A stretch of DNA of 64,000 nt from Erythroxylum novogranatense (GCA_029891385.1 CM057228.1:36149023-36213022); one strand, 5' to 3'; positions 1 to 12,330 are shown, numbered from the stretch's first letter. A program made the numbers and translations. The notes: generated by a model from the letters alone, not told the origin.

Positions 1-1709
1 AAGTACGGGGTCCAACATCAAGATAGAGAATTTTGGTGGCAATGTCAATTTATTATCTGAGTTTGTGAGCCTTTAGTGAGGGTGTTTCGCTTGGCTGATA
101 GTAAAGAAAAGCCAATAATGAGTTATATTTTTGATGCCACGGAGAGAGTGACTGAAGCAATCGGGACCAATATGAAAAATAGGCATTATTTATACACACC
201 ATATCTCTCAATCATTAATGAGAGAAGGGAAAGACAACTTTCTTCTCCATTGTTTGCAGCTGGGGTATTTTTGAATCCTAGTGTGTATTTTAGACTGGAT
301 CTTACAAATCAAGCTGAAGTTAATAGAGGAATGCTTTTAACAATTACAACAATTGTTAGACTTGACGCGATGCAAGATCTTTTAAGCTCACAAATGAAGC
401 TTTACAAATTGTCTTATGAGAATTTTGGAATGCTAATTGTTATTCAACAAAGAGGAAAACTTTCTCCAGATATTAGTTATTTCCTATTTCTTATTTGTTG
501 AAAATTAATTATCACTTTAGTTTGTTTATAACACTACTTTTGTTATCTTATAACTTGCAGTTTTTGGTGGGATCAATTCGGAAATGGTATTCCAGAATTG
601 AAAAGGTTTGCGATTCAGATTTTAAGTCAATGTGTGAATGCAATAGACTATGAACAAATCATGAGCACATTTGAATTTATCCACTCAATGAAAAGGAATA
701 GATTGGAGCATAAGAGGTTGAATGACTTGGTTTTTGTTAGTTACAATTTAAAACTTCGAGAAAGATAAGTTATTTTCATTATTATCATTATTAATTTCGA
801 TATAATTTCTTATAATTTTCTAATAATTAAATTTAATTATTTACTAGGAGTCTTAATAGCACAAGTAGTTCAACTAATCTAATTGCCATTGATAATATTG
901 TTCTTTTGGTGGATTAGGTTTCTGAATAACTCAATTTGGTTGATGTGAATGATTTGGATTTGGAAGATAATCTTGGATAGGAAACATTGACATGTCATTT
1001 AGTGAATTAAATTTAAATGATAATGATAATGAAGCTCCTCCCGATGATGAAGATTTTGTACCAAATGATCAATGTGGTCAGTGCAGTTCTAGCGGGTATC
1101 CTCCCATTGAGAATTGAATTCTAGGTTTTTGTTTTTTCTCTTCTATTAATTTTACTTGTATTTGATTTTATGTTAAATTCTATATATGTAATATAACTGT
1201 AATATTTTTATTTCAGGTTTAACTTCTGCTTAATTATTTCTTCGTCATCAACTCCTTTGTAAATTGTTTAAGAATATTTATTGTTCTTTTTATTGAATGT
1301 TTTGAATCTTTTGATGTAATATTATTTATTAAAATGATAAAATTATATTATTGTAATATTTTAAATACTTTGTATTATTCTTAATTTTATATTTGTATGA
1401 TGATAATTGTATTTGTTTATATTAATTATAATTATTATTTATATGTGAAATATTTAAAATTATTGTTATTTCATATTAATTGTCATTATTATTTATTATT
1501 ATGATTTTGAAAATATGGTTGATATAAACAATAAACTAATAAAATATACTGATAACTGCATAATATACCAATAAACTATTTTGCAAATTTTAAGGACTTT
1601 CATAAATTAAAAAATTACCTGAAATGATATCCGGAACTGACTGGTATCGATACAGTATCATACCATAACTTAATCCGGTATTGAACCCAATATGGTATTC
1701 ATAACTTTG
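1..1709 (+). mobile_element. hAT DNA transposon, 3' portion, decayed
   Basis: The block holds a broken hAT-type transposase reading frame, then about 600 bp of AT-rich sequence, and near 1620-1709 a stretch rich in GGTATC/GATACC-like words. Its last bases, read from the right, begin CAAAGTTATGAATACC, which would suit a hAT terminal inverted repeat. The left end lies outside the window, so neither the repeat pair nor the 8-bp target duplication can be confirmed. The right boundary is therefore a guess; the transposase homology is the firm part. Confidence 0.5.
76..1118 (+). pseudogene. hAT transposase C-terminal fragment
   Basis: The frame at 76-501 resembles the central RNase-H-like region of plant hAT transposases, including a part resembling 'NRHYLYTPYLS'. 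A probable intron at about 498-562 ends in TTGCAG. The frame resumes as FWWDQFGNGIPELKRFAIQ and continues to a stop near 768, ending in the C-terminal dimerisation region (KRNRLEHKRLNDLVFVSYNL). The usual CERNWS box is replaced by a degraded YEQIMSTFEF, so the protein is probably inactive. A further acidic stretch at about 848-1118 resembles the hAT tail but is interrupted by stops. The N-terminal BED zinc finger would be left of the window. Family assignment rests on remembered hAT consensus, not on a search. Confidence 0.7.
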
Positions 1710-2053
1710 CTAATAAGTACACATAAATCATAAATGTCTAAATGGAAGGTGGTAAAAATTCATGTTAGCAAAATTTCAAGTCATCTTCATAGCTATACTC
1801 GCCGTAGATGCATGCACTACTTGCCACTACTACATATATTAGTTCGTGCTAATAAAGGAATAGAGCATAATCTTGACCTACATATATTCTTTCAAAGCCA
1901 ACATACATCAGTGCATCAACTTCCCCAACTCACATCATACCAATGTGAAGTGCCTAAGACCAAGCCAGGTCAAAAACATGCAATGGGATTGCACGAAAAA
2001 ACTGCCGCATGGGTCTAATAAAACAGGCTACAAATAGGGAATTGTGATTTTAA
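1710..2053. other. Intergenic stretch with probable NUP88 3' UTR
   Basis: These 340 bases lie immediately downstream of the NUP88 stop codon (gene on the minus strand) and are less AT-rich than the hAT remnant beside them. The part nearest 2053 is probably the 3' untranslated region and polyadenylation region. A plus-strand open frame at 1734-2018 resembles nothing I recognise and is probably chance. Confidence 0.4.
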
Positions 2054-5000
2054 TCATCTGGAGTGTTCTTCGGCTTTCAATGCAGATTCAATAAATTGTA
2101 CTTTTTTGGTGTTCTCCCTGTTGACTAGTGCAAGTTTCTCAAGTGAGGACTTCAGCTGGGAGATTTGGGTTTCTTGGGCATAGTTCCTACCCCTTATTTT
2201 TCTCGTCTGGTTCGTTACTTCACCTTTTGAAGATTGTGTGTACCTCCTCAACCTTGCTTTTAGAGTGTCAATGGAAGTACGCAATGCATCCAACTCTACT
2301 CCGGAAAATTGGTCTGCAAAATTAACCAAACAAAAATCAACAAAAAGCTACAGAGAAATGCAAGATAAGTATAAACCTAATCCATTGGTGGTTTTGGGAC
2401 AGAGAGAACTCAGAAATAACTCAAAGAATGAGACTTAAATTCATAAAAAAGGTATGAAATTTCTAACCAAGTTCAGACTTAAAGTCCCGTTCTGCCTTAG
2501 TCAAAGGTCTCTTGTGAGCCCCAGGCAAATTCCTCAAGCGCTGTAATCTCTGTTCTATAAGACTCTGTTGGTGAATTGCATGATCAACTCTGGCATCCAA
2601 TCCTGATTGCTTCTTCTCCACTTTCAAAAGCTTCTCTTGTGCCTCATGCAGTCGAGTATTCAGGTCATCGATGATTCTCTTCAAGTGGGGCCCGTGGTGC
2701 TTGAGCTCAAAGTAAACCTGCAGGAGATGCGAGGAGAATACTCATACAACGATAAAAAACAGAATATATTAATATTAACATCTCGCAATTATATAGCTCA
2801 CCATAAACCCTGAAAGCGTGAATGATTGACACTATCTAGTGCAAATGCTCAATCATTAAACATTAACAGAACTTATTTGTAAACTGATCTGTTCCCAAAA
2901 CATAAGAATCTGGAGGTGCAGAAAGAAGTCATAGTCTAAGTGTAATAACTGGAGCAAGACGGTAAAAGCTATTGCATAAATCATATGCACTCACCTTATG
3001 TGCATATTCAACATAATTTTCATGGAAAAGCTTGAAGTATTGATGGAGAGTTGAACGGCCTTCAATAGAATCAGCAGAAACGGATCGAAGATTTGGCAGG
3101 GCCTGAGGAGCAAGTACTACTTTAGGTCCACTAAGGAGTTCTTTGCTTATGATTTCAGGAGTACTTCTTTCTTTGCATTCATCAGAGCTAGGGAGTTTCT
3201 TCTCAACATCAACTTGATGAGGAAGTAACAAATTCCATGTTTTCATCTCTAGCACAACACATTCTTGAGAAGAAGTTACTCCTATGATCCACGAATATCC
3301 AAATGAATCAAATAATGTCACAAATCCACAAAGAGGAGACAGTAAGGAGTTCTCTGCCTGGCATGTACTAAGAACAGGATGCACAGATGGAGTCCTGATA
3401 CTCGAATCCTTTCCAATTGGTTTACTTGTAAATGGAAGAAAATGCAAGATAATTGAATCTATCCCTCCATCATGAACAGAATAGAACCTCTCGGGCACAA
3501 GGGGATCAACAAACATTGCAATATGTGATCCACTTTTCTTAGTTCTAGGCAATGCCAAATCCACAATTGCAAGTCTCAATAATGGTGGAGGATAGCCCAA
3601 CCAGACTGTATTATCAACTGGTTTATCAAGCTTAACAACTGGGAGATCACCTGAGACTGATTCACAAATCATAGCAAAACCCAGAATTCGATGACTGGAA
3701 GCAACATGAAGATGAGGTAGGTTACCAGAAGTCCAAACCGGCTGAATTTCATCTGCTAGTGCATCTATTTGCAATTGCCCACTACTCCATGCAGTCACCA
3801 GAACAGAATCTTTACTAACTGAGTTATAGAGAAAACTGACCGCATGACCTTCACATTGTGTTGTCTGAGCTGCCAAAAGTTCATCTTCACCACCATGGCA
3901 TACTTGATGCAGTGGTCCCTGAAAAAAGGCCAATACCAAAATAATATATTAAGCTAATTTCTTCAAAAATTTATAAGTAATACTACTGACCAGATGTTTC
4001 TAATAGTAGAAAGTTGGTAGGGAATGAAAATAAAAGGCCACCAATAAAGAAGTGTGTTATATGGACATAATTCAAACTTTTTCATTTTCACATACATTCC
4101 AATAATAGTGGAGAATAACACAGGAAATGGAAAATGCATAGTTTCATAGAGCACCTCGATGAATTGATGACTTATTCAAAACGGCAGAATTGTTAATACT
4201 AGGATGGAGCTTATTCTAAGAAGATTGAGAAAAAAAAAATCGTGATCTTTATTTCGAGAAGTTAGGCATCTTATCATCAAAATGTGTCAGCTGGTCAGTT
4301 TCAAATTCTTAGTTAAGAATAAAATAAGACAGAATTACCTGCAAACAAAGTGACGAATCAAGCAAGGCAAAAGGACGAGCTTTAATTGTGGAAAGATTTT
4401 CCTCTTCAATTGTTTCATTATTTAAATCAGGAAATGTAGCTTCCAACCAAGAGATTGCCAAACTATAATTTAAGACAGCAGTTGGATTTCCTGATTGCCG
4501 CCCATATGTATGAGCATCACCAAATATCTCCATAACTGATTCCCATTTGTGCACACTATTACAAGAAAATAATCAAATATTGATCAGTGTCAAATATACT
4601 TATCCAACACATCATCAGAGACGTATTTCTACATATTACACAACTTATATGTGGTACACAGAACAAATAAAAAGTTGAAATGGTATTTGATATATCAATG
4701 ATATTGTTTATGAAAGGTGAGTTTCTAATTTGTGCTCTAGATTGTAATATAATTAGAAGTGTAATCTTCCTCAAGTTCAGGAACTTGAAAATTTGAAAAA
4801 TTCTAAAATGAGTGCACCAGAATAAAATGCAGCCTGTTGATGAATGCATTTACTAAAAATCTTAGGTAAAAGGAACCAAGGATTCAATATAAGATAAAAG
4901 GTAGCCATCACCTTCCAAAAGGAACAATTGGGCAAAGGATGTAAATAGACCCATCACCAAATAACAGAAAAACCTGCAATATGAACAGCAAAATAATCAG

Positions 5001-6691
5001 AAACTAAGAGGCATGAAAGTGAAATATCAGTAGATAATAAACATATGAGCACCAGAAACAAAAAGCTTGCATTAAAACACAAAAGCTCGGTGAGATAAAG
5101 CAAGTGTAACAAGCAGCACAGTATCTCACTGCCTTCAATATCACAAAAAGAATAATCAAGGATAGAATGTAACAACAATTATTAAAACAAATATGAACTT
5201 ACAGTGAACCTGTCCCACAAGTGGTCTCCTCCGAAAGAAAAGTCTACAGGACGCATGGAGGCAGCACTCCTGGACCTACCTGGTTCAACAGGTTGTAGAT
5301 AGTACTCCTGCTCTGGTTGCTGGAGGTCTGAAGACAAATCAAAAAGCCTAGCAACAATAAAGAAATGGAAATTAAAAACAAACAAAACAACTGAAACACT
5401 CCTTGGGAATATACACCATTTTTGTCAAGCAGGTAAAGACATGATAAATGAACTATAATTAATTAAATGCAATTTATTACATTAATAAATCAATACTTAT
5501 TAATAAGAACACAACCAAGAAAGAAGGTTTAAAAAAAGGTTATATATGCCAGTGTTCTTATGCATTTCAACAATCAGTAATTCATTGCAGTTATGAGTTT
5601 CAGACAAGGTGTTATCCTTCACTTAATATATTACATAGATCAAGTTAACTCCAGAATTTAGTTATAGCATATAGCCAACGTTGCACACTTCCCTAACCTG
5701 CCCATGGCTGCTCATCAGCTCAAATAAAGGAATAAATATGTTCAGAACATGAAAGGAATCAAATAGTTCATAATTATGAATGTGATACCTGAAAGCTGAG
5801 TCGGACGAAAGAATCCCCAAATGTGTGTCACTATAGGGGTGCCATGAAACTTGTAGTATGTGTATCACATTGGGCTCATTAAAAAATATTCGAGAACCAA
5901 CTGTAATAGTCCTGTAAATATCAACAACATAAATGCAGCATTCAACTGGCCAAGCTTATGGCCAACAGCAATGCAGCTGAAACGCCTCTAAAAGCTCAAA
6001 AGCATAGGACCTTAGGATACTGCATGATGCTGCAAAACACACACTAGATAGGAAACTAAAACCTATGTCGAATGCAAAGTATCACCTTGATATGAATGTA
6101 AGGCATAAAACAACTTCTAGGGGTACCTGCAAACTATAGTGTTATCCGTTGTAGTGCTTCGTCCATACAGATACATGACACATAAACCATCTAAACCGGA
6201 GAGAAGCAACGCAGAGCCATTCCTATTGATGGAGATTTTATTAATCAAAAAGTCAATCTGCATATCTGCTAGCAACACCTAATAAGTATACTGGCATCAG
6301 TTTATGAATTCAATTGAAAGTTGAGAAACTAAAGCAAAATAAGTGCATTTAATTGCTCTGTTTATCTTTAAACCTCCCTCAGTGAGAGAGAAAAGGGAAC
6401 CTTGGAGGGAGAAGCAGCGAGAACACAAGTAGGCTCACGTTCGCCAAGACGAATAGAGATCCTACGGAGGCAACGGTTATTAGAGTCCCAATAATAGAGT
6501 CTAGAAGCCCCGTCCCACGCCACCAGGTTTGTCGGAAAGCCAGTAGCGGCGGCTTCTCCGTCGACAAATCCGCCGGTGGCCGCTGCAAAGATAGGGTGCT
6601 CTTGGAGTGGGACCCATTCAACTCCTTTTGGAGTTGGAGATTGGCCCGAAGCATCTTGGTTCGACTCCGCCAAGTCGAAGTTGTATCTCAT
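2054..6691 (-). CDS. NUP88: Nuclear pore complex protein NUP88 (MOS7)
   Basis: Nucleoporin of the cytoplasmic side of the pore. In Arabidopsis the orthologue MOS7/Nup88 is needed for nuclear retention of defence regulators and for innate immunity. Nine exons, all introns GT-AG: 6401-6691, 6127-6278, 5789-5911, 5203-5347, 4912-4973, 4339-4555, 2995-3918, 2468-2717, 2054-2313. Phases join perfectly to 2424 nt, 807 residues, close to the length I recall for the Arabidopsis protein (about 810). The start was set at the MRYNFDLAES methionine because it aligns with the family start; an in-frame ATG 93 nt upstream (6784) is less likely. Diagnostic stretches include SWHPYSDTHLGILSSDSAFR, DFSFGGDHLWDRFT, LDDTVW-type and VWLGYPPPLLRLA segments, and KLFHENYVEYAHKV. 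Residues 1 to about 500 should form a beta-propeller; exons 8-9 (about 639-807) are a charged heptad-rich coiled coil. No frameshifts or internal stops: apparently intact. Confidence 0.96.
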
Positions 6692-7001
6692 TTTCACTTC
6701 CCTTTGCTTCTCTTTTCGGTTATGTCTGCTCGGAGTATCTGGGTTCCTCCCAAATTTCGATCTTTCTGGGAGTGGGAGACGCAACAGACGCTGTCGTTTC
6801 TTTATCCATAATTTTTTTTACCGAACAATTTTAAAATAAACGACCCTATATTCACTATTCATCCACCGTACCTTCGTATTGTGAACTTTGAGCGTGGTCC
6901 TTTAATTTTATGTAACTTATAATTGATGGATGCACAAGTAATTACCAATTAGTTACTGAAATTCGAATGAAAAGTAATTATTTGCATGAATAGAAGTGAA
7001 G
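6692..7001 (-). promoter_or_regulatory. NUP88 5' UTR and presumed promoter
   Basis: This is the only sequence between the NUP88 start codon and the LINE target duplication, about 310 bp. The first 100 bp are GC-richer and coding-like in appearance, consistent with a 5' UTR; the rest is AT-rich. No convincing TATA box or named element can be fixed by eye. If the promoter is longer than 310 bp, the LINE has inserted into it. Confidence 0.4.
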
Positions 7002-7017
7002 TGCCAATATTGGATTT
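7002..7017 (+). repeat. LINE target-site duplication, left copy
   Basis: TGCCAATATTGGATTT occurs here and again at 24027-24042, directly flanking the LINE. A perfect 16-bp duplication is the expected product of target-primed insertion. The 3' (A-tail) end of the element abuts this copy, seen as a short T-rich run on the plus strand. Confidence 0.9.
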
Positions 7018-7047
7018 TCTTTTTGAAAACAAACGAAGGAAACTTCA

Positions 7048-8107
7048 TTAATAATTATTGTCAGCAGCTAAAGCTAAAGAAATATAAGTACAGAAAGATA
7101 AATTCCAATAAACAAGACTTGATATAGAATTAGCATTTCTCGCAAGAGAGTGAGCTGTACAGTTAGCAGATCTTTTACAAAAACCAAAATGAATATCATC
7201 AATGGAATTACAAAGAAATAAGCAATCATTAATAATCAAATCAACTTCGAATCGATTGCGACAAGTTGAAAGCAGGTTCTGAATAACCAATTGCGAATCT
7301 GATTCAAGACTAACAGAATGTAAATGTTCCTTTTTAACCCAGCTTGATGCCTCACGGATATCCATAACTTTTGCTGTAGACGGATCCATAACCCTTGGAA
7401 AAATATTACTACCAGCAGCTATACAATCGCCATTACTATTGCAAATAACAAAGCCAGTACTAATTTTCCTAGACTCTTTGAAAATAGCAGCATCTGTGTT
7501 GATTTTAAGGTAGCCATCTGGTGGTTTTTGCCACAAAATAGGAGTAGAATGGGTGTTGCTTAACGCTGTAGGTTGGCGTCTCCTAGCAGTAGTCCAATTC
7601 CTCAACATCGATCGGGCAAGAAACAGAATAGCTTGAGCTGAATGCTTAAGACCATGCCAAACCAAATCATTCATGTTCTTCCACAAAGCCCAACAAATGG
7701 AGATAGCCAAACACAGATCATCACCAATATAATTATGTGCGACAAATGAAAACCAAGCAGGCAGCGCAACATAGATAGAATGAAATAAACCCAATGGAGA
7801 CTGTGACCACACCTCTCTAGCACAGCAGCACTCAAATAAAATATGTGAAACAGATTCAGGCCCGATACCACAAATAAGACACAAAGGAAGAATATCCACA
7901 CCTTTATGTACAAGAAGAGCAGGAACCGGCAAGCAAGCATTTAGCGAACGCCAAAAGAAGCTTTTCATCTTATCAGGAATGTTCAAAGACCAAAACTTCT
8001 TCCAAAGAGGAGAGGGAAGCACCTGATTCAAACCTCGAGGGACAACATGAATAAAACGGTAAGCGCTTTTAATCGAATATATCCCTTTCCTATCAAAGAC
8101 CCAAACC
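7048..8107 (-). pseudogene. LINE ORF2 C-terminus: zf-RVT and RNase H-like domain
   Basis: This open stretch begins next to the insertion breakpoint and continues the ORF2 frame of the 19.7-20.2 kb segment in register across the nested element. The first half is the zinc-binding region following plant LINE reverse transcriptases (SFFWRSLNACLPVPALLVHKG, then CLICGIGPESVSHILFECC). The second half is an RVT_3/RNase-H-like domain starting INTDAAIFKES and containing SLESDSQLVIQNL. The position where related proteins have a catalytic Glu (usually ...AEA...) reads TAKVMD, a Glu-to-Lys change that would disable the nuclease. It ends at a stop at 7048, a little before the A-rich 3' end. Confidence 0.85.
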
Positions 8108-8112
8108 CAATC
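8108..8112 (+). repeat. Element A target duplication CAATC, left copy
   Basis: CAATC precedes the TG of the 5' LTR and is repeated at 19723-19727 immediately after the CA of the 3' LTR. A 5-bp duplication is the usual integrase footprint of LTR retrotransposons. Removing one copy plus the element restores the LINE ORF2 frame. Confidence 0.93.
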
Positions 8113-9180
8113 TGTAACATCCCACCCTTGACAGGAAGGGTAAAATAGTAAATTATCATAGGATGAGAGTGATAGGGATTAATTAGTATTATTCATACCT
8201 TATGTGACATATTTGTATTGTGAAAAATGACATTGTTGCACATGAAAATATTGTACATGCATACATTGATGTTCCCGGTCTATTTGGTTATAACTGTAAT
8301 TGGTTGAGAATTTCAAGAATTATCGGTTATTGATCTTGAAAAATTATTTGGAGGCTGCAATTATTGTTTTTATAATTTTGAAAAATTTTAGAGAATTTTC
8401 TGAAATTTTTCGGGATAGAAACTCGGACTAGGAAAAATGTCGGGCAGCAGACCGATTGGTCGAGGGTAGTAGAACTTGTTGCATATGGTATTAGATTTAG
8501 ACGTATGGTTATAGGGATGTGTTATTTTTTTGGAGTTTGGGCTTGAAATTGATTAAATTAAGTAGGAAATGAGAAATGATTGTGATGCCATGTGGCATTT
8601 TCTTAACCAAGTAATTTTATTAACTTAAGTCTACTTTATTGAAGCTTCCTTTGGCCATTCACGATATTACTCTCCCAAAGGCTCCTTGAAGTGGTGTTTC
8701 GGTGGCTTTTACTTTCTCCATTTTCGTTGATGCTCCATCTCCTTCTCTTCTTGAATTTTTGTTCACTTACAACCTAGTTATCATCTTCTTCTTGCTTCCT
8801 TGTTCTCTTGCTCTTCCTTGCTTGTCAAAGACCCATCTCTCTTCTCTTTGAATGATGGTGGTTGATGGAGGTGGAGCAAACTAGGTCTTAGTATTTTCTT
8901 TGAAAATTTGAAGATTTGTGGTTAAATCAAGTAAGTTGCATGCCTTGTGTTTTGAATCTTGTATAATTGAAGTTAGAAATGATGAATTGTTCATGCATAT
9001 TTTACTTGGAAAGAAAGAATTAAGTCTGCCAATTTTGTGTATTAGCCCAATACATGTGTAAATGGTATAAGAACCGATTTGTGTTCATTTGGATGTTTCA
9101 TGATGTGTTAATGGCATTGGAAATGATAGAACTAAGGTTAACACCAAATCTGGAAAATTATGGTTTTCACCGATTGTCTT

Positions 9181-9604
9181 GTTGTTAGCGAGGTTTTGAA
9201 ACCCGGACCGGACCGGCCGGTCCGACCGGTCCGACCATTGACCTGGTCGGTGGTCCCATCCGGTTCATACCTAAAACCGGTCCTTAATTGGACGGTGTGA
9301 ACCGTCAAAACCGGTCAATTTGACCGGTTTTGACGGTCGGACTGTCCGTTGGACCGGTTCGATAATTTTTTTTTTTTATTTTTTATTTTTTATTTTTTAT
9401 TTTTTTTTTTTTATTTTTGAATTTTTTTATTTTTTTATGAATTTTTTAAATTTTAATATTATATAATTAAATATAATTATTGCATAATTATTACGTCATT
9501 ACACACCTCGGCCGGTAGTTGAATCCGATCGAACCGGTCGAACAAGAATCAAGAAGGCCACCGGTTCGACGACCGGTCCGGATTTCAGAACACTGGTTGT
9601 TAGC
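9181..9604 (+). repeat. 9-bp target duplication GTTGTTAGC flanking the MITE
   Basis: GTTGTTAGC lies at 9181-9189 and at 9596-9604. The sister LTR (16945-16960 region) has the word once at the matching place, so the empty site is visible in the same window. Nine bases is the duplication size of Mutator-superfamily transposases. Confidence 0.9.
9190..9595. mobile_element. Mutator-type MITE, GC-rich CCGGACCGG ends
   Basis: 406-bp non-coding insertion in the left LTR of element A, absent from the right LTR. Its ends are imperfect inverted repeats: left GAGGTTTTGAAACCCGGACC, right (reverse complement) CAGTGTTCTGAAATCCGGACC. Both subterminal regions are packed with CCGGTCCG/CGGACCGG words that can fold back, and the centre is a T-rich run (about 9365-9440). 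The 9-bp duplication plus end structure fits a Mutator-derived MITE; it encodes nothing. Confidence 0.85.
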
Positions 9605-11846
9605 ATAACTAATTGTGTAGGAATGCAAATGAGTTGAGGTTTATGGCCACTTAAACTTTGGGATGTTAGCTATATTTTGTGTGAAATAGGCATTGTCCAA
9701 AGTTAGCTTGAAGAGGTGCAATTTGGCTTGGAAAGTTCTTGCTCATGACCGGAATGAGCAATGCAAAATCATACCCTTGAGTTTTGCAAATTTTTATGAG
9801 TTAATTGAGAAGGAATTAGGATAAATGGATTAGATGGAAAATTGAATCCTATTAAGTTATCTTTCTAATGTCACTGATTTTGCAATTTTTCGATAGGTAT
9901 AGTAGGAGTTATGGACTGATGAGTGTTGGCTGTTTTTATGCATTGACTGAAACCTAGTTGGATTGGCACATTTAGTGCACATTCGGATTTGGAAGAATTT
10001 TAGTAATTTTTGTGAATTGAATTGGAGTTGGAAATGTACTGAAGAGTTATATATGACACATTGATCTTGAAAATGATATATGGATTATAATTTTTGGAAA
10101 TCAGATGTGGGAGATATGGAATTTCAAAATCTGAACCTACATTGTGATGTTAAGTGTTGATTAGGTCAGAAACTTGAATAACAGATTTGAAACTGTTAGA
10201 GGCTGAATTGGAGTTTGGTTATTTCAGGAAGAATTGAAGTTTGAGGATTTATCTTTTCAGGGATATAAAGTTCTGATTGTTCGACTTGTGTACAGGGAGT
10301 TATGCTTGTTATAAGTTCTTGCTCAAATTGAATGATTTCAGGACAGCAACATTGAGTGAATTAATTGACCTAGTTAGCATGGGAATTGAAATTTGGGTTG
10401 TTCATGAAAGTTATAGATAACATTGTGAACTTACTAAGCATATTTATTGTGTTATTTTCGACCGAGGAAATGAGTAGTTACTGAATCTGCAAGGTATTGC
10501 CTTTGTTTGAGAGGTTTTGAGTAGGCGATGGGTTTGATAGGATTTTGACACCCTTAGGGGTGAAACTGATTTTATGGTCTTCTTGAGAATTGTAGAGGGT
10601 TTCATGATCTTTCCAATGAGATATAGTTGGTAATTTTCTGAATTGTGTGCAATGAGTTATTGGTGTTGAAAGTTGGCTTGAAATCAAGAAATTAAAGAAG
10701 GGAATAAGAGTTAGGTATATATATATATATATATTAATTGTTTAATTTGAAATTTGGTTTCTTTTGTCAATTTATTTTCCGTCTGACGTCCGATTGACCT
10801 GATTCTTGAGGCATCGGATTGGTAACACATTGAATTTTATTTTGTGAGAAATTGGAAATTTTTAGATGGGAAATTGACATGGCCCCGGGTAACGGAGCCT
10901 TTAATCACTGTTTTGTTTAATTGGGGACCTATAGAGGTCCGATTTGCGCACCGTCAGTGCCAATATGTTTCTAATTTTTAGATAGATTTTTCCTAATGGA
11001 AAAAAATAGAATAGGGTCAGGAATATCATGAACATGCATTGTGCCTTCAAGTGTTACGTGTGCATTACGAAATAGTTCGATGAACAATTGATAATGTTTA
11101 TATCTGCCACTATTATAGAGTCACACTTGGGCGTCGCCCACCGACGTCACTGAGACTTCAGTTTTGGCTCGAAAATCTTGGTGAGTAACTAGTTGGTTTC
11201 TCAAATTCTGATTATTCGTACTACATGAATTACATGCAATGAATTGTATGACTCTTGTATAATTCTTGGCATGTATTAGATTGAATTGCATGCTTTCCTT
11301 TGAATCGAATCTGTCTCGATACATGACACTAAGATGAATCTTGAGCTTTATAGCCATATCATGGCGATTCTTGAATCTTTGGAATACTAGGCTTTTATAG
11401 CAGGTATCACGTAAATCATTAAACATCTGCATTGCATGCATAAATGCATGATCGGATAATAGGCGTGTCCCAAGTTGCTATTATCACTTTGAAAGGAGCC
11501 TCGAGCTCTCACACGTCTTGGCCAGGACCTCGAGCCCGAGGAGAAAATCACGACGCGTCCCCATCGAACAATGGAGAGCACTTGGGCACAATCTTGAATA
11601 AGCTGGAAAGAATCTCATATGCATTATATACATGGTGATTGAATTGCCAAATTGTGTGACGATTACTAAAGCTGCGTGATGCCACGATTTTGTAAATTGT
11701 GATGTGATCTTGTGAACTGCTACGTCTATTGTAAATTATTCTTGATCTAAATGGCTTTATAGATTCTGTAAATTGTTATATAATCTTTATTAAATTTAAT
11801 ATTCTTGTGCCGTCTTTGTCTGCGCAATTCGTAATGCATGATTTGA

Positions 11847-11911
11847 GTGAACCATCGATGATGGTTTCTCACTGAGTTCACAAAACTCACCCAAAATTTG
11901 CACCTATTTTC
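11847..11911 (+). promoter_or_regulatory. Conserved hairpin module in element A 5' LTR
   Basis: Contains AACCATCGATGATGGTT, an inverted repeat, followed by a CTCAC..GAGTT..CAAAACTCACCCAAAATTTGCA block and a CTATTTTCAG that looks like a 3' splice acceptor. The same order recurs in the LTRs of A (19284-19348), B (27132-27206, 34914-34980, reversed) and C (52314-52383, 57709-57776, reversed), although the surrounding LTR sequence has diverged. Its role (RNA end signal, splice site or dimerisation hairpin) is not known. Confidence 0.6.
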
Positions 11912-12316
11912 AGGTCTTGAAGAGTACCTCGTTCGACGCGGGAGTATGTCTACTGTAGGCAAGTGAAGATTAGAGGTCGGGATCAGTTCGTGTCTGCATT
12001 AGTGTCTTATCAAATTGTGCTCCGCGATCACTGTATAACAATGCTTTGTATTTCTACTGAGCCCATTATAGTTTTATTGTTTTACTCATTGACGGATTGT
12101 AAATTATTCTTGGATGACCGTAATAAGCTGGCGGTTTATTGTGAACATGGGTTTTGATTACTTCTTTGTTTTGCCGCTTAACGTGGAATTAATGGTTTAA
12201 AAAATGTATCTTGAGTTTTAATCTCATCGATGTAGTACGCCACCTCGTGGAGCACGGACTCGGATATCACCAATGATATCGGTCCGGTCACTTTCGGAGT
12301 GGGTGTTACATTTAGG

Positions 12317-12330
12317 TGGTATCAGAGCCC
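12317..12330 (+). other. Primer-binding site, element A (tRNA-iMet)
   Basis: TGGTATCAGAGCCC, six bases after the 5' LTR end, complementary to the 3' end of plant initiator methionine tRNA. It fixes the plus orientation of the element. Confidence 0.92.

Larger units (their letters stand above)
8113..12310 (+). repeat. Element A 5' LTR (carries a MITE)
   Basis: 4198 bp. Collinear with 15873-19722 except for the MITE insertion at 9190-9595, a shorter TA microsatellite (10716-10734 against about 121 bp in the partner) and many small differences clustered at ACTG/CAGT words. About 8181-9180 and 9605-10700 are nearly identical to the other LTR, pointing to a recent insertion. Confidence 0.93.

Noticed and set aside
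1734..2018. 94-codon plus-strand frame downstream of NUP88
   Set aside because: Antisense to the probable NUP88 3' UTR, no recognisable motif.
6379..6839. Several frames overlapping NUP88 exon 1 on both strands
   Set aside because: Shadows of the GC-richer first exon; the spliced NUP88 model explains the region.
12317..12330. tRNA gene fragment
   Set aside because: The TGGTATCAGAGCC words here and in B, C and F are retrotransposon primer-binding sites adjoining LTRs; no cloverleaf around them.
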